This document shows positions 45,022-57,118 of a DNA stretch of 64,000 bases, piece after piece. The position numbers and the translations under genes were made by a program. Where the stretch lies: the NCBI GenBank assembly GCA_019188255.1, contig JAETXT010000002.1, positions 496,001 to 560,000 of the forward strand, written 5' to 3'. Source of the DNA: Verticillium longisporum. Its lineage: Eukaryota > Ascomycota > Sordariomycetes > Glomerellales > Plectosphaerellaceae. A model generated the notes under the pieces. The model had not been told where the DNA came from. It did no database searches and worked only from the letters and a program-made list of their open reading frames with translations. How positions within the stretch are numbered: position 1 is the first letter of the stretch; the number at the start of each line of letters is the position of its first letter.

Positions 45022-48000
45022 CTAGTAGTCGTCTTCGGAGTCCGACTCTCCGTCAGGCACGAGCGCCCTGTAGCGCCGGCTGGCAAGATCCTGCTCCAGG
45101 CCGCCCTCGCTCTCGGGATCAACGTAGCCCGCTCCGCCCAACAGACTGAGCGCCACGGGCAGGAAGATGAGCGCATGCGTCGCCGCGAAGACGACGAGCG
45201 CAAGCCAGACGCGGAAGTAGTAAATCTCAAAAATCTTGGAACGTGTGAATGCGAGGACACAAACGCCGAGGAGCTTGGTGACCGTGATGCCCGAGAAGAC
45301 GGAGGCACCGACGTTGACGAGAGCGGTCCAGGCGCGGGCGTCGCGGCCGCGGAAGCGGTTCTTAGCGCGCTCCATGACGGTACGCGAGGGGAACATGAAG
45401 GCGCGGGCAATATGGGCGCAAAACTCGACACCGATACCAACGCAAATGATGAGGTTGACGAGAGAGACGGCGTTGAGCGAGACGTCGAAGACGGCCATGG
45501 CACCGATAATGTCGACAACCGTCATGCAGACGGTGATTGTCACGACGAGCGCAGTCAGAGGCGAGCCGAGCAGGATCGTGGTGATGACGAAGATGATGGC
45601 CACGGCTGATCCGAGAAGCTTGCCGGCCAACGAGACAATCGTTGCGTACTGGTCGAAGAAGATGTAGAAAAGACTGTAAGGGAAGACCTCAACACCAGTC
45701 TCCTTCTTGATTTCGGATGCAATGCGACGAGCCGCGGACATGGCGTGGATAAAATCATCCTGGCTGCGCAGAGGCGTATGCATGGCTCGGAAGTGGCTGG
45801 CCGCAATGGTCTCCCTCTTCTTGTCGATGACGACAGCATCGCTGTAGGCAGCCTGGCCTCCAAGGGGACAGTCGGCGTTCGTCGGCGAAGTCAAAAACTT
45901 CTCCAAGTAATATACAAACTCGTCACCCTCGGGCATGCCATGGAGGGTAATGTCCCACTCAGGATCGCGGTCCGCGAAGCATGCCTTGCCGTTCTCGACA
46001 CAGCACTGATCGCCCAGATCGGGGTTGAGCCAGAAGAAGAAGTCGTCTACCCAGCTGGCGGCGGGTGTCGCAATGAACGAAACTTCGGGACGCTTGCGCT
46101 CGCCCTCGAGGAGATTGGCCAGGGACGTTTGCTCGCATGTGGTGAAGCGGGCGCAAATTTCCTGCTGGTGCTGCCTCTCCGTGATGTTGAGTTCGCGAGT
46201 AACAAAGTAGACGGGTGGGCCGGTGTCAAGGTAGTTGTATAGGTCATTGAAGAAGGGAATGAGGTACGAATCATCTGGCAGTGCCACCCGCTGGTCGAGG
46301 CCGAGTTTGACTTCAGGGATAAGAGCGATGCCCGCAGCGAAGAAGCCGAGGAAGACAGCGATGATGACTGTCTTGACCTTCTTTCCGAGTATGAAGGGTG
46401 CGTAGGTCCTGCGGATAAATTGCTGCAGCCAGCTCTCCTCGGGAACCTCATAGTAACGAGCGTTGGCATTGCCGTTGCCGCCAGCAAGGTGAACCCGGGC
46501 GGCCTTGACCTGAATGCAGGGGAAGCAGTCGGCTCGGTGATCCTCGACGCGCATCTGGTTGAGCGCCAAGACCGAGACGAACATGGTGATCTGGAGAATG
46601 GCGTTGATGAAGACCGCACCTGCTGCGTAAGCCGCAAAGTTGCGGACAGCCGGCATACCAACAAAGGCGCCGAGGGCGAAGGACACCGTCTCGGTGAGAG
46701 CAGAGAGGAGAATCGAAGGACCCATGCGGCCGAGCGCCTTGGCAACCCTCTCCTCGACCATGCTGTCCGGGTGGCTGACATTGACTCGCTCAAATTCGTG
46801 AACGATGAGGAAGATGTTGTCGACACCGACAGCAAGGACGATGAATGGGATAACCTCGGCGATAATGAGGGTAGCCTTGAGGCCAGCCCACGAGAACAGG
46901 CCGATCGAGGCAGAGATGGACATGAGAACAATAAGAATGCCAACAACGCCAAGCGTAAACTTGGACTGAACGAAGGCAATGGCAGGGTTCCGGACCATTT
47001 CACGAATCGACAAGGTCGTAGAGCCAAGCGCAAAAGAGGCGTAGAGGAACATGACGAGGTAGCTGATGACGACAATCTTGGCGTCCGTGTTGGTCGACTT
47101 GTTGAGTTCCTGTTCCAGACTAATCTCGGTGCTGAAGGAGAGCCTCAGACCACGCTCCTCGGCTTCTCTCTGGACCTCAAGCAGGCGGTCGCGAAGAGCA
47201 CGCTCCCAGTCCATGGCGCGCTCAACCTCGGGGCTGTTCTCTTCGGCATTCTTCACGACCCAGTTCACTGTCATGGCGGTCGCGTTGACAGGATCGCTGC
47301 CCCAATCGCCAAGAATCGCGTTGGGCTCGAGGGGTTGTCCGTACTCCGGCCGGCACTCGACGGGAGACTTGGCGCAGGCACGAAGATCTTCCTGCCAGTG
47401 GCGCTTGTCGACAAGAGACGGCTCGTTGCCGAAGTAGGCCGACACGGACTGGACGACACAGTTGCTGCCATCGGGCTTGAAACAGACATCCGTCAGCGTG
47501 GCGCCGTAGTTGGGACCCTTGAGGCCCAAGACGCTCTTCTCAACCTCCATCCACCACAGGATCGTCTCATAGCTGAGAACAGTTCCAGATCCTCGAGGAA
47601 GGGTGTCGTTGACCAGGAAGACCTTCTCGGCACGGTAGAAGGGGCCAAAGTTGGCATCGAAGAAGGCCTTTTCCTCGGCGGCGGCAGAAGTCGGGCTGAC
47701 CCAGAGACGGGCCGGGTTGCGTTCGAGATCAAAGCGCACCAAGCCGGCGGACAGGACAGCGACAACAACGATGCTTGTGCCGATGGTGATGGCTGGGAAG
47801 CGAGCGGCAAAATGGCCGAGCTTGCTAAAGGCAGCAACGCACCAGGTGTTGATCTTGTAGTAGCGTTGAGGCCGGTCGAGCATGGCGCCGTTCTGGACGA
47901 GGTCGCCTTCGTCCTCGTCGTCGCTGGGAGAGGCGTCCTGCAGGAGTCTCAACCTCTCGCTACGGCGGCGCGCATGACGCCTCCAGGCGACGTGGCCAAT

Positions 48001-48909
48001 GACGGCAGCAATGGCGGAGAAGAGAAGGACGCTGTAGCTGAAGATGGAGGCGAACGACAAACAGGGCAGGACGCCGACGTGGCACGAGCCGGGGGTTTGA
48101 CGGCAGGCAGCTCGGGGCAGACCTCGGGACAGTCGACGCACGCACAGCGGAAGTTGGGGTCTTCGTCGTTGCACTTTTTGGGTGTCATATCCAGAGGGCC
48201 CATGTGCGGCTCGTCGTACTCGGTGGGGAAGTTGATCTGGAATGGGGACCCGATGGCCTTCTCGTCGCCGAGGAACTTGAGCATCTGGGAATAGTTCTTG
48301 GCGCTGCCGCCGATAAAGTCCATGGCCTTGGAGTTGGACGGACCAAACTTGACCTCCTTGCAGCTGTCGTAGAAGCCAGTTCCGTACGTCTCGGAGATGA
48401 GCTGGTCGAGCTCGGTGACCATTGTCTTGCCATTTTTGTCCTGCGTCTTGGTGACGTTGAGGAAGAGGGACTGGTCGGGCGAGCAGGTGAAGGTGCAGAA
48501 GAGGTTGAAGAAGTTCTCCTTGCAAGCAGGACAGGAGGAGATAATCTGTTTCGGGGTGCCGAGATTTGAAGAGAGAGCTGTCACCTAGGAGGAGGGCGAG
48601 TCAGCATACTGTTGGACAACTATTGAGGGAAGCATGGCATCGTTGGCTTACCTGTTCGGCGTCACAGCAGACGGGACCCGAGGCCCATTTCTCTCCGCAA
48701 ACCTGCATGATCTGGTTGCGAAGCTCCTCATCAGGATACTCGGCGAGGCCGTTGTCAACGCACGGCAGCTGCTTGCCGAACCAGCTCTTGGAGCCGCAGT
48801 GGCCGCGAATGGCACAGCGACCAGCCTCGTGTCGCGGGGTCAAGGGTGAGGCACCCATGGCGAGAGGGGCGAGGAGCAGGGCGCCGAGCATGTTGCGAAG
48901 CTGCGTCAT
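45022..48909 (-). CDS. Niemann-Pick C1-type sterol transporter (Ncr1/NPC1), with a one-base frameshift
   Basis: Exon 1 is 48652-48909 and exon 2 is 45022-48584 (67-nt intron with CTGAC branch and CCTAG acceptor). The total is about 1,273 residues after allowing for one missing base. Signal peptide MTQLRNMLGALLLAPLAMGA. The Cys-rich N-terminal sterol-binding domain is clear (GRCAIRGHCG, CCDAEQ, CPACKENFFNLFCTFTCSPDQS). The frame shifts in the CCCCC run at 48091-48095: adding one C joins LPAVKPP to GSCHVGVLPCLSFASIFSYSVLLF. The sterol-sensing domain (GLKATLIIAEVIPFIVLAVGVDNIFLIVHEF) and the RND-type second half follow. The protein moves sterols out of the vacuole/lysosome membrane system together with an NPC2 protein. 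The C-terminus is acidic (GESDSEDDY). Confidence 0.93.
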
Positions 48910-49693
48910 GACGCACACTCCTTGCCGACTAGCGGCAGTCGTCACGCTGTCGAGGTGCTTCTATGGATGCTGGGCTCGCAATGTGAACGAGGAACAAGCT
49001 CGAACAGAAGTGAATGATGGGTTGGGGAGATGTATCGCGGTAGGTCAGATGGGAGGTGGAAGCGGCGAGGTTGAGGGCCGTTGAGGAACGCGGCGATAAT
49101 GGTCTCAGTTGCCTGCGACGACGTACCTCTCGACCTTGGTGGGAGAGAGAGGGAGCTTCGACCCGGATCGGACTGGCTCAAGCTGCCGAACTGCGGCGTG
49201 GGCGGGTCCAGTCGTGTGATGCGTCATTCGCTCTGTCGCTGCACCTGCGGCCAATCCGGGGAATTCGCTCCAGTGCCTGTGCCTGTGCTTGGGTACTGTG
49301 TACCTACGCTAGCGCCCCAGCCACCGGAGCTCGAACGCAAGACATTCCCGTCGTCATCGTGCCCCGAGGCAGCCTCTGCCAGCTGTTGCCTGGCGGCTTA
49401 TCTCTGCTGTGTTCCCTCCGTTCTTGCTGAGACGTCACTGTGCTCCTTCGCGTCGTCACCATGACCTGCATGCACATCAAACCGCTCCTCAGGCGGCAAG
49501 GCATTGATGCTCGACAAGCACTCGATAGAAGAAATGTCCCACCAAAAGGCGTAGTAGGCTTACTACGCGACAGCGAGGCATGGTCGACGCTGATCTACTG
49601 GTAAATTCGGCTGCTCTCTCATCTGGTGGTACGTTTTTGTTGGTCGACCACTTGTCGGTTCCTAGGTACCTAGGTACCTAAGGTAGGTATTCA
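48910..49693. other. Upstream region of NPC1
   Basis: No gene. Near 49660-49690 the sequence is an array of overlapping CTAGGTAC palindromic motifs. Confidence 0.6.
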
Positions 49694-51019
49694 TCACAGC
49701 ACATCCCGGCAAAACTCCTCAACAGCCGCCACCAGCCGGTCGACGTGCTCCTGCTGGTGCATAATGTTCAACGACGCGAATCCCCGACGCGCAACATGGA
49801 TGCCGCGACGCAGCATGAAAAAGTAGAACGACGCGCGGATCCGGGGCCCGTCGTGGCCCAGAAACGCAAAGCCAGCGACGTTGCTGACGCCCGTCACGCG
49901 GACGATGGCGTCGCCCCGCCGCGCAAAGGCGCCGGCGACGCCCTGCCGCAGACGGCGCCCCAGCTCGGCCGTGCGCTCGAGTTCCGCGCGCGAGAGCAGG
50001 TCGGCGCCGACGCAGCCGGCCGTCATGGAGAACATGTTGTTGTTCCAGGTGCCCGAGTGGTGCAGCGGTTCGTTCGTCGCCCGGGGGTCGAACAGGGCCA
50101 TGATGTCGCTGCGCCCGCCAAAGGCGCCGAACGAGAAGCCGCCGCCAAAGTGCTTGCCGATGGTCGTCATGTCGGGCGTGATGCCCAGCTGCTCTTGCAG
50201 GCCGCCGTAGAAGAGCCGGGACGTGATGATCTCGTCGAAGATGAGGACGGCGCCGATGCGCGTCGCCTCGGCGCGGAGCATCTGCAGGAAGGCGGGCGTC
50301 GCCGGGATCATGCCGCCGGCGCCGAGCATGGGCTCGACGAGGACGGCGCCAATGTCAGGTGTCAAGCGCGCGCGCGTCGTCTCGGCGTCGTTGTAGACGC
50401 CCATGACAAAGTCATGGGGTAGGTTCAGGGGGTTGGTGCCGGCGAACATGAGGGTGCCGCCGTGGTAGCCTCTCTCGAAGACCATGATCTGGGAACGGTC
50501 AGCAGGTGCATATCAACGCTGGGGACGTGCTTGTCTGGCCTTTTTTCGCTTCGTCGAATGGAGTGCAGTGGCAATGGCCATGGTGTTGGCCTCTGTGCCC
50601 GAGTTGCAGAAGCGTATCGTGTCCATGCTCGGAAACCTGCTGACCAGCTTCTCGGCCAACTCGACCTCGCGCTCGTTCGGGCCCCCAAGGTTGAAGCCGC
50701 CTTTGGCTGCACGATCGATGGCGTCGAGAATCGCAGGATGCGAGTGGCCGTAGATGCCAGCATTGTACTCGGAGACAAAGTCGAGATATTCGCGACCATC
50801 GACAGACGTGACGAAGCAGCCCTGGCCGCCGGAAAGAGTGAGGGGGAACGGATCAGTGCTGAACACGCTTCGTGTGGTGCCACCCGGAATGACTTTGCGG
50901 GAGCGTTGGTGATATGCAGCGGACTTATGATTCTCGGCTGTGTATTGTTCAACCAGGGCATCCAGCCTCTGGTCGAGGCTCTCGCCTGTTGGCGTTCTGT
51001 TATCGACGGAAGAGCCCAT
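49694..51019 (-). CDS. Class-III aminotransferase (glutamate-1-semialdehyde aminomutase-like), PLP-dependent
   Basis: Exons 50540-51019 and 49694-50488, 424 residues. The family text joins as TKRKK to IMVFERGYHGG across 51 nt that start with GC instead of GT (AAG|GCCAGA) and end TTCCCAG with a CTGAC branch, so a GC-AG intron is likely. Motifs: VIPGGTTRSVF, GREYLDFVSEYNAGIYGHSHP, FCNSGTEANTMAIATAL (PLP phosphate site), LIFDEIITSRL (cofactor Asp), and TTIGKHFGGGFSFGAFGG with the PLP-binding Lys. Fungi make ALA from glycine and succinyl-CoA, so this is probably not a heme enzyme but an aminotransferase of secondary or amino-acid metabolism. The acceptor is unknown. Confidence 0.87.
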
Positions 51020-51965
51020 GATGCAAAAGTGAGCTCCGGTGCAATGGATGACGACGGATGCACTGAGGAAAGAGTTGATCTGGGTTCATAGCGGAAATCT
51101 ATGAGATTTGGAGCTTCCATCGAGCACTTGACATCAGCGAGGCTGTCGTCGGAGGGGACTCTGATGGGTGACCCCGCCCGATTCGGGAAGTACTGGTCTC
51201 GGGCCGGTCTCTGGCTTTCGGCTTGGATGAAAGATACACAGGTAAGTTGGTGGGCGGCAACATACTTTAAAAAGCCGGCCTCGGATGAAAGAGAAAGTAA
51301 ATTGGATCAAGGAAGGCAAACCCAAATCAAAGGGTGCAACAACCTAGTAGATAGAGTACTTACCTTGGGTACCTGAATGAGGGCTTTGCTGACGTCCCTC
51401 AAGCTCCAGGCGGGCGGGCCCTGGCGACCACTGCAATAATTTTAGCTTGACGAATGTCGAGTCACGTCTCACCTGGAGCAAAGTCTGGGGTAGCGACGTC
51501 AACGACTCATCTGACCCCACCACCAAGGTAGGTAACCTCACCAAAGTACCCGACACATTTCTCGCGACTTTATCGATCGCGGCGCCCACCTCGTCCTTGC
51601 GCCCACCTCGTCCTTGCGCCCACCTCGTCCTTGCACAGTCCTCTGCCATCCCTGGAATCTCCTTTCGAGCCAGACAAACACCAGCTGTGCTTGCTCGTGC
51701 CTGCAGTCACCCTCTGCAGCCTCGGTACAGACGCGCGACCGCAAAGTGAGCGCCTGATTGCCACCAACGCGACACCTGTGATCTGCCAGCGCGGCGCAAC
51801 ATCTCCGCCTGCCGTCAGACAAAGGAGGACTGACTATACAACACTGCAATTAACCGGCTGTCTCATTATGAAACTTCTTCGATCCGGTCTTCCCACCTAC
51901 CCTCGCTATTCTCTTACTCCGCGATCACGAGAACCCTCAGGCGCAGGCCCGTGAATGAGCCACAA
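51020..51965. promoter_or_regulatory. Divergent upstream region between the aminotransferase and the Cue2-like gene
   Basis: 946 bp between two outward start codons. Contains a 17-bp tandem repeat (three copies, 51582-51632) and AGGTAGGT motifs near 51530. No TATA box is obvious. Confidence 0.45.
51582..51632 (+). repeat. 17-bp tandem repeat, three copies
   Basis: GCGCCCACCTCGTCCTT three times without interruption, inside the divergent promoter region. Confidence 0.93.
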
Positions 51966-53694
51966 ATGTCCGGCCCGAAAAGGAAGCACGACGAATTAGT
52001 AGTAAGTCATGACGCTGCCAAGGTCCTTGCATTCTCTGACGAGGAATCAAATTAGGAGGAGTTTGCCTCCCTACTCGATGAGTCTCTCATCATCGCCATC
52101 ACAACTGATCATGACCTGGACGATCCTGCCCAATATGAGGCGGCGCGCGACATCCTGAAAACCCTCGCATCGGACGTCGTCCTCGAAGAAGCGACAGGCT
52201 TCAACGCAAGTGGCGTGGCCAATGCGTTTGGAGCCCTAGATGATGCACACGACGCCCGAGACAGCTCGGCGCAGTCTCACGACTCGGCCTCACACCATCG
52301 CGACAGTGATTCCTGCACCACGGCCATCACGAGCCCGGCCCTCGAGCCAGGTGATGGGCCATCTCCTCGGATCACTGCCTTTGAGGGCCAGTCTGACGAT
52401 TTCCAGATTCGCCAGCTCCAGGATATGTTTGCCGACCTCAAGACCCACGACATCCAGCTTGCCTTTACGAAATCACACGGCGACTTCTTCACTGCTATGG
52501 ACAGTTTGCTCAACACCCAGTATCTTGAATCGACGGGTGAGCGAAAGAAGGGGATCGATGGTTTCTTCCAACCTGAGGGTGCTCCTTCTTCAAGCAAGAA
52601 GAAGAGGAAGAAGAAGCAGCGCAAGGGAGGCTCGTCTGCGACCGGATCGTCCACAACTACCGAGCCCAGCTCCCCTGCGGAAAGAGAAGGTGACAGCAAA
52701 CGTGAGTACTCGTATTTCTCCACTACCAGACATCCACTCACGCCACAGCACAGATCTCGAAGACATCTTATTCATCGCAGAGAAGCTTGACTTGCCCTAC
52801 GACGAAGCATCCCACGCCTTCCACCTCCAAGGCTGCTCCCGTGAGCGGACTATCGTCGACTATCTAGACAGCTACATCCAACAAGGCGTCCGCGCTACCA
52901 GCGACGCCAGCCGCGCCCGCGTGACAGAGCTCTCCAACCTCTACCGCAGCATCCCGGATAAGTACATGCCGCCTCTGATCGGCATCGCAGGAGACGTCGA
53001 CCAGTGGGTCGACGAGTTGGCCGCCCTCCTCAACACCTACTTTGCGCACCTCGGCCCCCAACGACTGGCCGTCGATTACAAGCTGACGCCGCTCGTCGGC
53101 GCCGAGATTGAAAGCTTCACCCCCGCCACGGCCTCCAAGGCCCACAAACGCGGCGCATCCTCCGCCATGCCGCCCCCTCCGCCGCCCATCCCGCAGTCCA
53201 GCCAGCCCCTGACCTACCAGGACGCCCTCCACGCTGCGAGCGCCCACGCCGCGGCGCGCTCGCACTCGTACACCGCGGCCGCCGCCAGCTTCAAAAAGGG
53301 TGGCTCGAACCCGCTCTACCGCCAGGCGGCGGCCTACTACGCCGAGCGCGGCCGCGAGCAGGCCCAGACGTACGCCAAGGCGCGCAGCGTCGCAGCCGAC
53401 ATGCTCGTCACGGACAACAGCTCGCGCAAGGTCATCGACCTGCACGGCGTCGAGGTCGCCGACGGCGTGCGCATCGCGCGCGAGCGCGCGTGGGCCTGGT
53501 GGCAGGGGCTCGGCGAGTACCGCGACCTCGAGGCGCGCGATGGCTTCACCGTCATTACGGGGCTTGGCCGCCACAGCGCCGGCGGCGTCTCGCGCATGCG
53601 TCAGAGCGTGGCTGCTGCCCTGATAGAGGACGGGTGGAAGGTGTCGGTCGAGACGGGACGCTTCCGGATCACCGGTCGACGCCGGGCTATGTGA
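51966..53694 (+). CDS. CUE/DUF1771/Smr-domain protein, Cue2-like ribosome-quality-control endonuclease
   Basis: Exons 51966-52001, 52056-52701 and 52754-53694 (54- and 52-nt introns, GTAAGT and GTGAGT donors, phases agree), 540 residues. A short first exon encodes MSGPKRKHDELV. A CUE-like helix bundle (FQIRQLQDMFADLKTHDIQLAFTKS) is followed by a basic KKKRKKKQRK stretch and a second UBA-like segment (LEDILFIAEKLDLPYDEASHAFH). DUF1771 reads LYRQAAAYYAERGREQAQTYAK. The C-terminal Smr domain (residues 454-540) has the IDLHG motif and the GLGRHS loop. Yeast Cue2 of this architecture cuts mRNA in collided ribosomes (no-go decay). The C-terminal position of Smr and the two ubiquitin-binding regions support this assignment. 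Confidence 0.88.
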
Positions 53695-54327
53695 TGGTGA
53701 TGGGAAGTAGTGCGCGAGATTTGCTGCTCGATTGGTCAAACAGCCACATGGACAAACATGCTGTTCCTCACAGTCGTGTCGGATAGCCAGTGCAGATTGA
53801 ATAGACTCGGCTTTTTGAACACACACTCCTTCGCCCAAGGTTTCGGCGTATGTCTCAAGTCGCAGTGTAACGAATGCAAGCCAATCGACATTTGTCATAA
53901 TACACCCATGATGCTATAAAGGGGAACTTTGTTCAGCTTCTCCACGCTGGCGCAGTAGTATTTTGGCTCCCCCTTTACAAGTCCTGCCCATGACAGTAAC
54001 GCGAATGGTGGTTTTTAGCTGCCCTCACAGCAGGCCTGGCCGATTTTCACACAATCTTTGACACAAGCGGCATCACTCTTCTCAAGCCCAGTCTTTGCAT
54101 CGCTGCGGCAGCAGAAATCTCGCAAGTCGATTCTGTCACGTTCAGCCCGTTGAAAATACTGGCCCCAGCACCAACACCTACCGGACGTTGAGACTGCCGG
54201 GAAGACGGAAGGCTCGTGAATCTCAGGTTATGGAGTCTATGATACGGATGCCAATGGCCAGCCAAGGTGAACGAAGACTTCTGTGCATTCAAGCTTCGGA
54301 CGGGTGTCACGCGGCTGGTCCTGGTGG
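53695..54327. other. Intergenic, left flank of the inverted-repeat element
   Basis: No gene. The 3' flank of the Cue2-like gene grades into non-coding sequence. Confidence 0.55.
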
Positions 54328-54923
54328 GAGGACGGTTATTTGTTCGGCCCTTGTTAGCTATTTGCTCTGCCCAACAGGGGCAAAGCCACAAACATAGCTC
54401 CACTACTAAAATTAGCTGTGGCGTCGATGTACCTATCCTTTTCTCTTATATACTCGAGTCGTCTAATAAATTCAGGCTAAAAGGCCAGCGTAGTGCCTCT
54501 CTACGACTACTACTACGTAGCCACCCTAGGGCGCGCCGTAGTTCTAGCCTAGGCCATTTACTCCGGGGGCCTCTAGAGGTTATAGCAGCTATCGCTAATA
54601 ATAGGGAGGGTTCTAAATAGCCTCTAATTAAGCCTAATTTAGTATTTACCGTAGTCTTTCCGATATCCTATTTTATAATGCAAAGGAGTTAGCACTAGCT
54701 ATAATAGGGCCACTAAGGGCTACTAAAATAGCCATTAAGCGACTCGCTTACTTCGCTATTCTATCGAGTAACTCGAGTATATAAGAGAAAAGAATAGGTA
54801 TATCGACGCTATAGCTAATTTTAGTAGTAGAGCTATGTTTATGGCTTTTCCCCTGTCGATTATGGCTTTACCCCTGTTAGGCAGAGCAAATAGCTAATAA
54901 GGGCCGAATAAATAACCGTCCTC
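54328..54923. mobile_element. RIP-mutated inverted-repeat element (596 bp)
   Basis: Terminal inverted repeats start GAGGACGGTTATTT at both ends: left arm 54328-54459 (132 bp), right arm 54771-54923 (153 bp). They align over their full length. The right arm holds an extra insertion of about 21 bp that locally duplicates a GGCTTTACCCCTGT-like stretch. The arms differ at about ten positions, all transitions. In at least nine the left arm has CA or TG where the right arm has TA, the RIP context. A CTGGTGG 7-mer touches the left end and lies 2 bp outside the right end (possible target duplication). The interior is AT-rich, full of TA dinucleotides, and encodes nothing. It is either a large MITE or a decayed transposon remnant. 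Confidence 0.85.
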
Positions 54924-55586
54924 GGCTGGTGGGTGCCATCAAAACTAGCTAGTCAAACTTCCGGAATAACCGATGCAGGGGTTCCTGAGCTGGGGTTCTC
55001 ACTTTCTCGATGCTTCGCATGAACAAGAGATAAGACGTCTGCAATGTCTATTCCAGAACGGCAGTTTTCCTATTCATACGGGCCTGGAGTCTATTATGAA
55101 GGCCGAGTAACAGCATGGAAAGGCTCAGGAGATGTTGACATCCATGACTCTCACCGAAACGGCTACAATTATGGCCTCTCGTGTCTTGAGTCATTCGAGC
55201 TGTCCGGTTTGCCGAACCTGCTCAAAATCCTAAGCCAGTGGCCAGCGAATAGGCCGAGGTGATTCTACCTTCCTGCCTATACTATATCGCACGGAGAGAC
55301 AACAGTAAATACTAGGGCTCTAACTATCTAGGTGGTGGTAAGCTGGTGATAGGCCAACTTCATGAATCAATAAAACTTGATTCCTACTTATTGCATTCCT
55401 TATTGAGTAGATTGACCTCCAGTGTCTGACAGGCTGAGATGTTATCACTTGAAGGACTGTGAGCCCGTAAAATCCTCTACCAGCCAGTATATACCCCATT
55501 CTCGGGCGGTCTGTAATACGCATACCATACCTCGGGGTGTTCCAGCTGGGCGTATACTTCAGGGCAAACGGCGCTGGTACTATTCT
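54924..55586. other. Intergenic, no gene recognised
   Basis: A short frame at 55044-55262 has no recognisable feature. Confidence 0.5.
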
Positions 55587-56027
55587 TCATCCAATCATTG
55601 CTCCTGGATTCAACCACCCAGCCCCGACGAGACCGACGTTACCGTTCCACGGCGCTTCACCATCAACTCCCGGGAAGAACTCGTGCCTGGCATCCCGTGA
55701 TCCGAGACGACGATCCATATTGTAAGCCTCCCCTGCATCTTGCCGCGCCCGGGCCTGGAAGCGACGCCGCAGCTCCACAACTGTTGCATCCTCGAGCGCG
55801 GGGTCCTCTACAAAGACAGAGTCCATCGTTTCGGCGTTGGAAGCGCTCAGTCTGTGTCGGATACGACGCTTCAGATCCTCCCGGGCGGCGTCGAACTCTT
55901 TGGCGCAGGAACACGAATAGACAACCCAGCCCATTTGTCGTAGTAAGTCTCCTTCGGATGAGAGATTCTCCCAGTCCTCCTCGCCTTGAAGTTCCTGCTC
56001 CGGGCTAAATTGCGACAATGAGGCCAT
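55587..56027 (-). CDS. Small hypothetical protein, possibly a truncated family member
   Basis: An uninterrupted frame of 146 codons from the ATG at 56027. It has an acidic start (MASLSQFSPEQELQGEEDWENLSSEGDLLRQMGWVVYS), a charged helical middle (AREDLKRRIRHRLSASNAETMDS) and a Gly/Pro-rich end. No signal peptide, membrane helix or known motif. Base composition is close to that of neighbouring genes. The evidence is length and amino-acid composition only. It could be the first exon of a longer, decayed gene, since it lies in the accessory stretch next to a RIP-affected element. Confidence 0.35.
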   Translation of the reverse strand: MASLSQFSPEQELQGEEDWENLSSEGDLLRQMGWVVYSCSCAKEFDAAREDLKRRIRHRLSASNAETMDSVFVEDPALEDATVVELRRRFQARARQDAGEAYNMDRRLGSRDARHEFFPGVDGEAPWNGNVGLVGAGWLNPGAMIG

Positions 56028-57118
56028 CTAAGACTGGTGAATGGGTGTGGTTGCAATTGTTGTTGTGGCGAGATGTCAAGAGACTGGCGAGGGGCCAGTG
56101 AGGGTTGATTCTGACTGAAACTTGGTGACTACGAATAAGATTCACCGCCGGAGGTAATGCATGCTGTTGAAATATTTCCGATGAGCGGTTGGGCAGATGT
56201 GGACGAAGTGTCACTGATTGTGGAACCCAGGGACCATAACGTTGGATTGCATCATGTAAGGCACGCTCGTGAGCCGGCCTCAATAATCAACGGTCCTTGA
56301 CAGGCAAAGGGCTCAAAAGTGTCGGTCTTGATGGACGCTTAGGTCTTCACTTGTTACAAGACTGGAAAATGGTCCACAGGCTAGGCTTGTGGCGGGCAAG
56401 ATGTTCCACACCACAAGGCTGGATTCGCAACGGTCAAGCCTGGAACTTTGCTGTGCTTGCTCGCCTTAGGCACCTAGAACCTCCCAATTGCATACAAGCG
56501 CCATCTAACCCCCAAGACAATAGTGTGCCGTGCTGTGCATGACCAGCTCAGTCGGGTATAGCGACGAACTTGTCTGGGCACTGGCGGCATCTTATCGCCA
56601 TTCCTGGCACGCGTCCCATCTCTTGGCCGCTTGCTGGAGATTCGAGTCCTTCCTCATTTCACCCACCCCCAGGCCTAAGGTCACAGCAACGTCCATGTGG
56701 CTATTGGCTATGGCACAGCGATCGGACCGCGGTTCTCATGCCGTGCGGCCAATGACCAGGGTCTGGCCCTTAGACAGGGCCTGATTTCTCGTGTTGGTGG
56801 CCGGCATCGAGACCGAATAGGAAGGCGACTGGACAGACCCCGCCAAACCCATGTCACCTACACGGTATCCCCAGCGATATCATGCGAAGCGATAAGTTGG
56901 GGCGTCGGTTCAGACATGAGGTAGGCATTTCTAAGAAGGTCGTTCGCACTGAGGGGGCCTGCAGATTCGGATGGCTCCCGAGTCAGGGGTTTGGAGGTCG
57001 GTTCACCGGCAGTATAAAGACGAGATGCCTTCGACGTGGGATCGACATGTAACACCGGCCGAGATCTTCAGTCAAGTGGACCGTTCCTGTTCGTTGCACG
57101 CGCTTCCAGTCTGTCCAA
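56028..57118. other. Intergenic, upstream of the metalloprotease
   Basis: No supported gene. Short frames lack features. Confidence 0.55.

Noticed and set aside
46420..48294. Long plus-strand frame (624 codons) opposite NPC1
   Set aside because: It is the antisense shadow of the GC-rich NPC1 coding sequence. It has no domain and an unusual composition.
49655..49690. Clustered CTAGGTAC palindromes
   Set aside because: Such motifs are widespread between genes in filamentous ascomycetes and are not enough for a specific call.
55044..55262. Plus-strand frame of 72 codons right of the RIP element
   Set aside because: Short, without features. Kept as intergenic.
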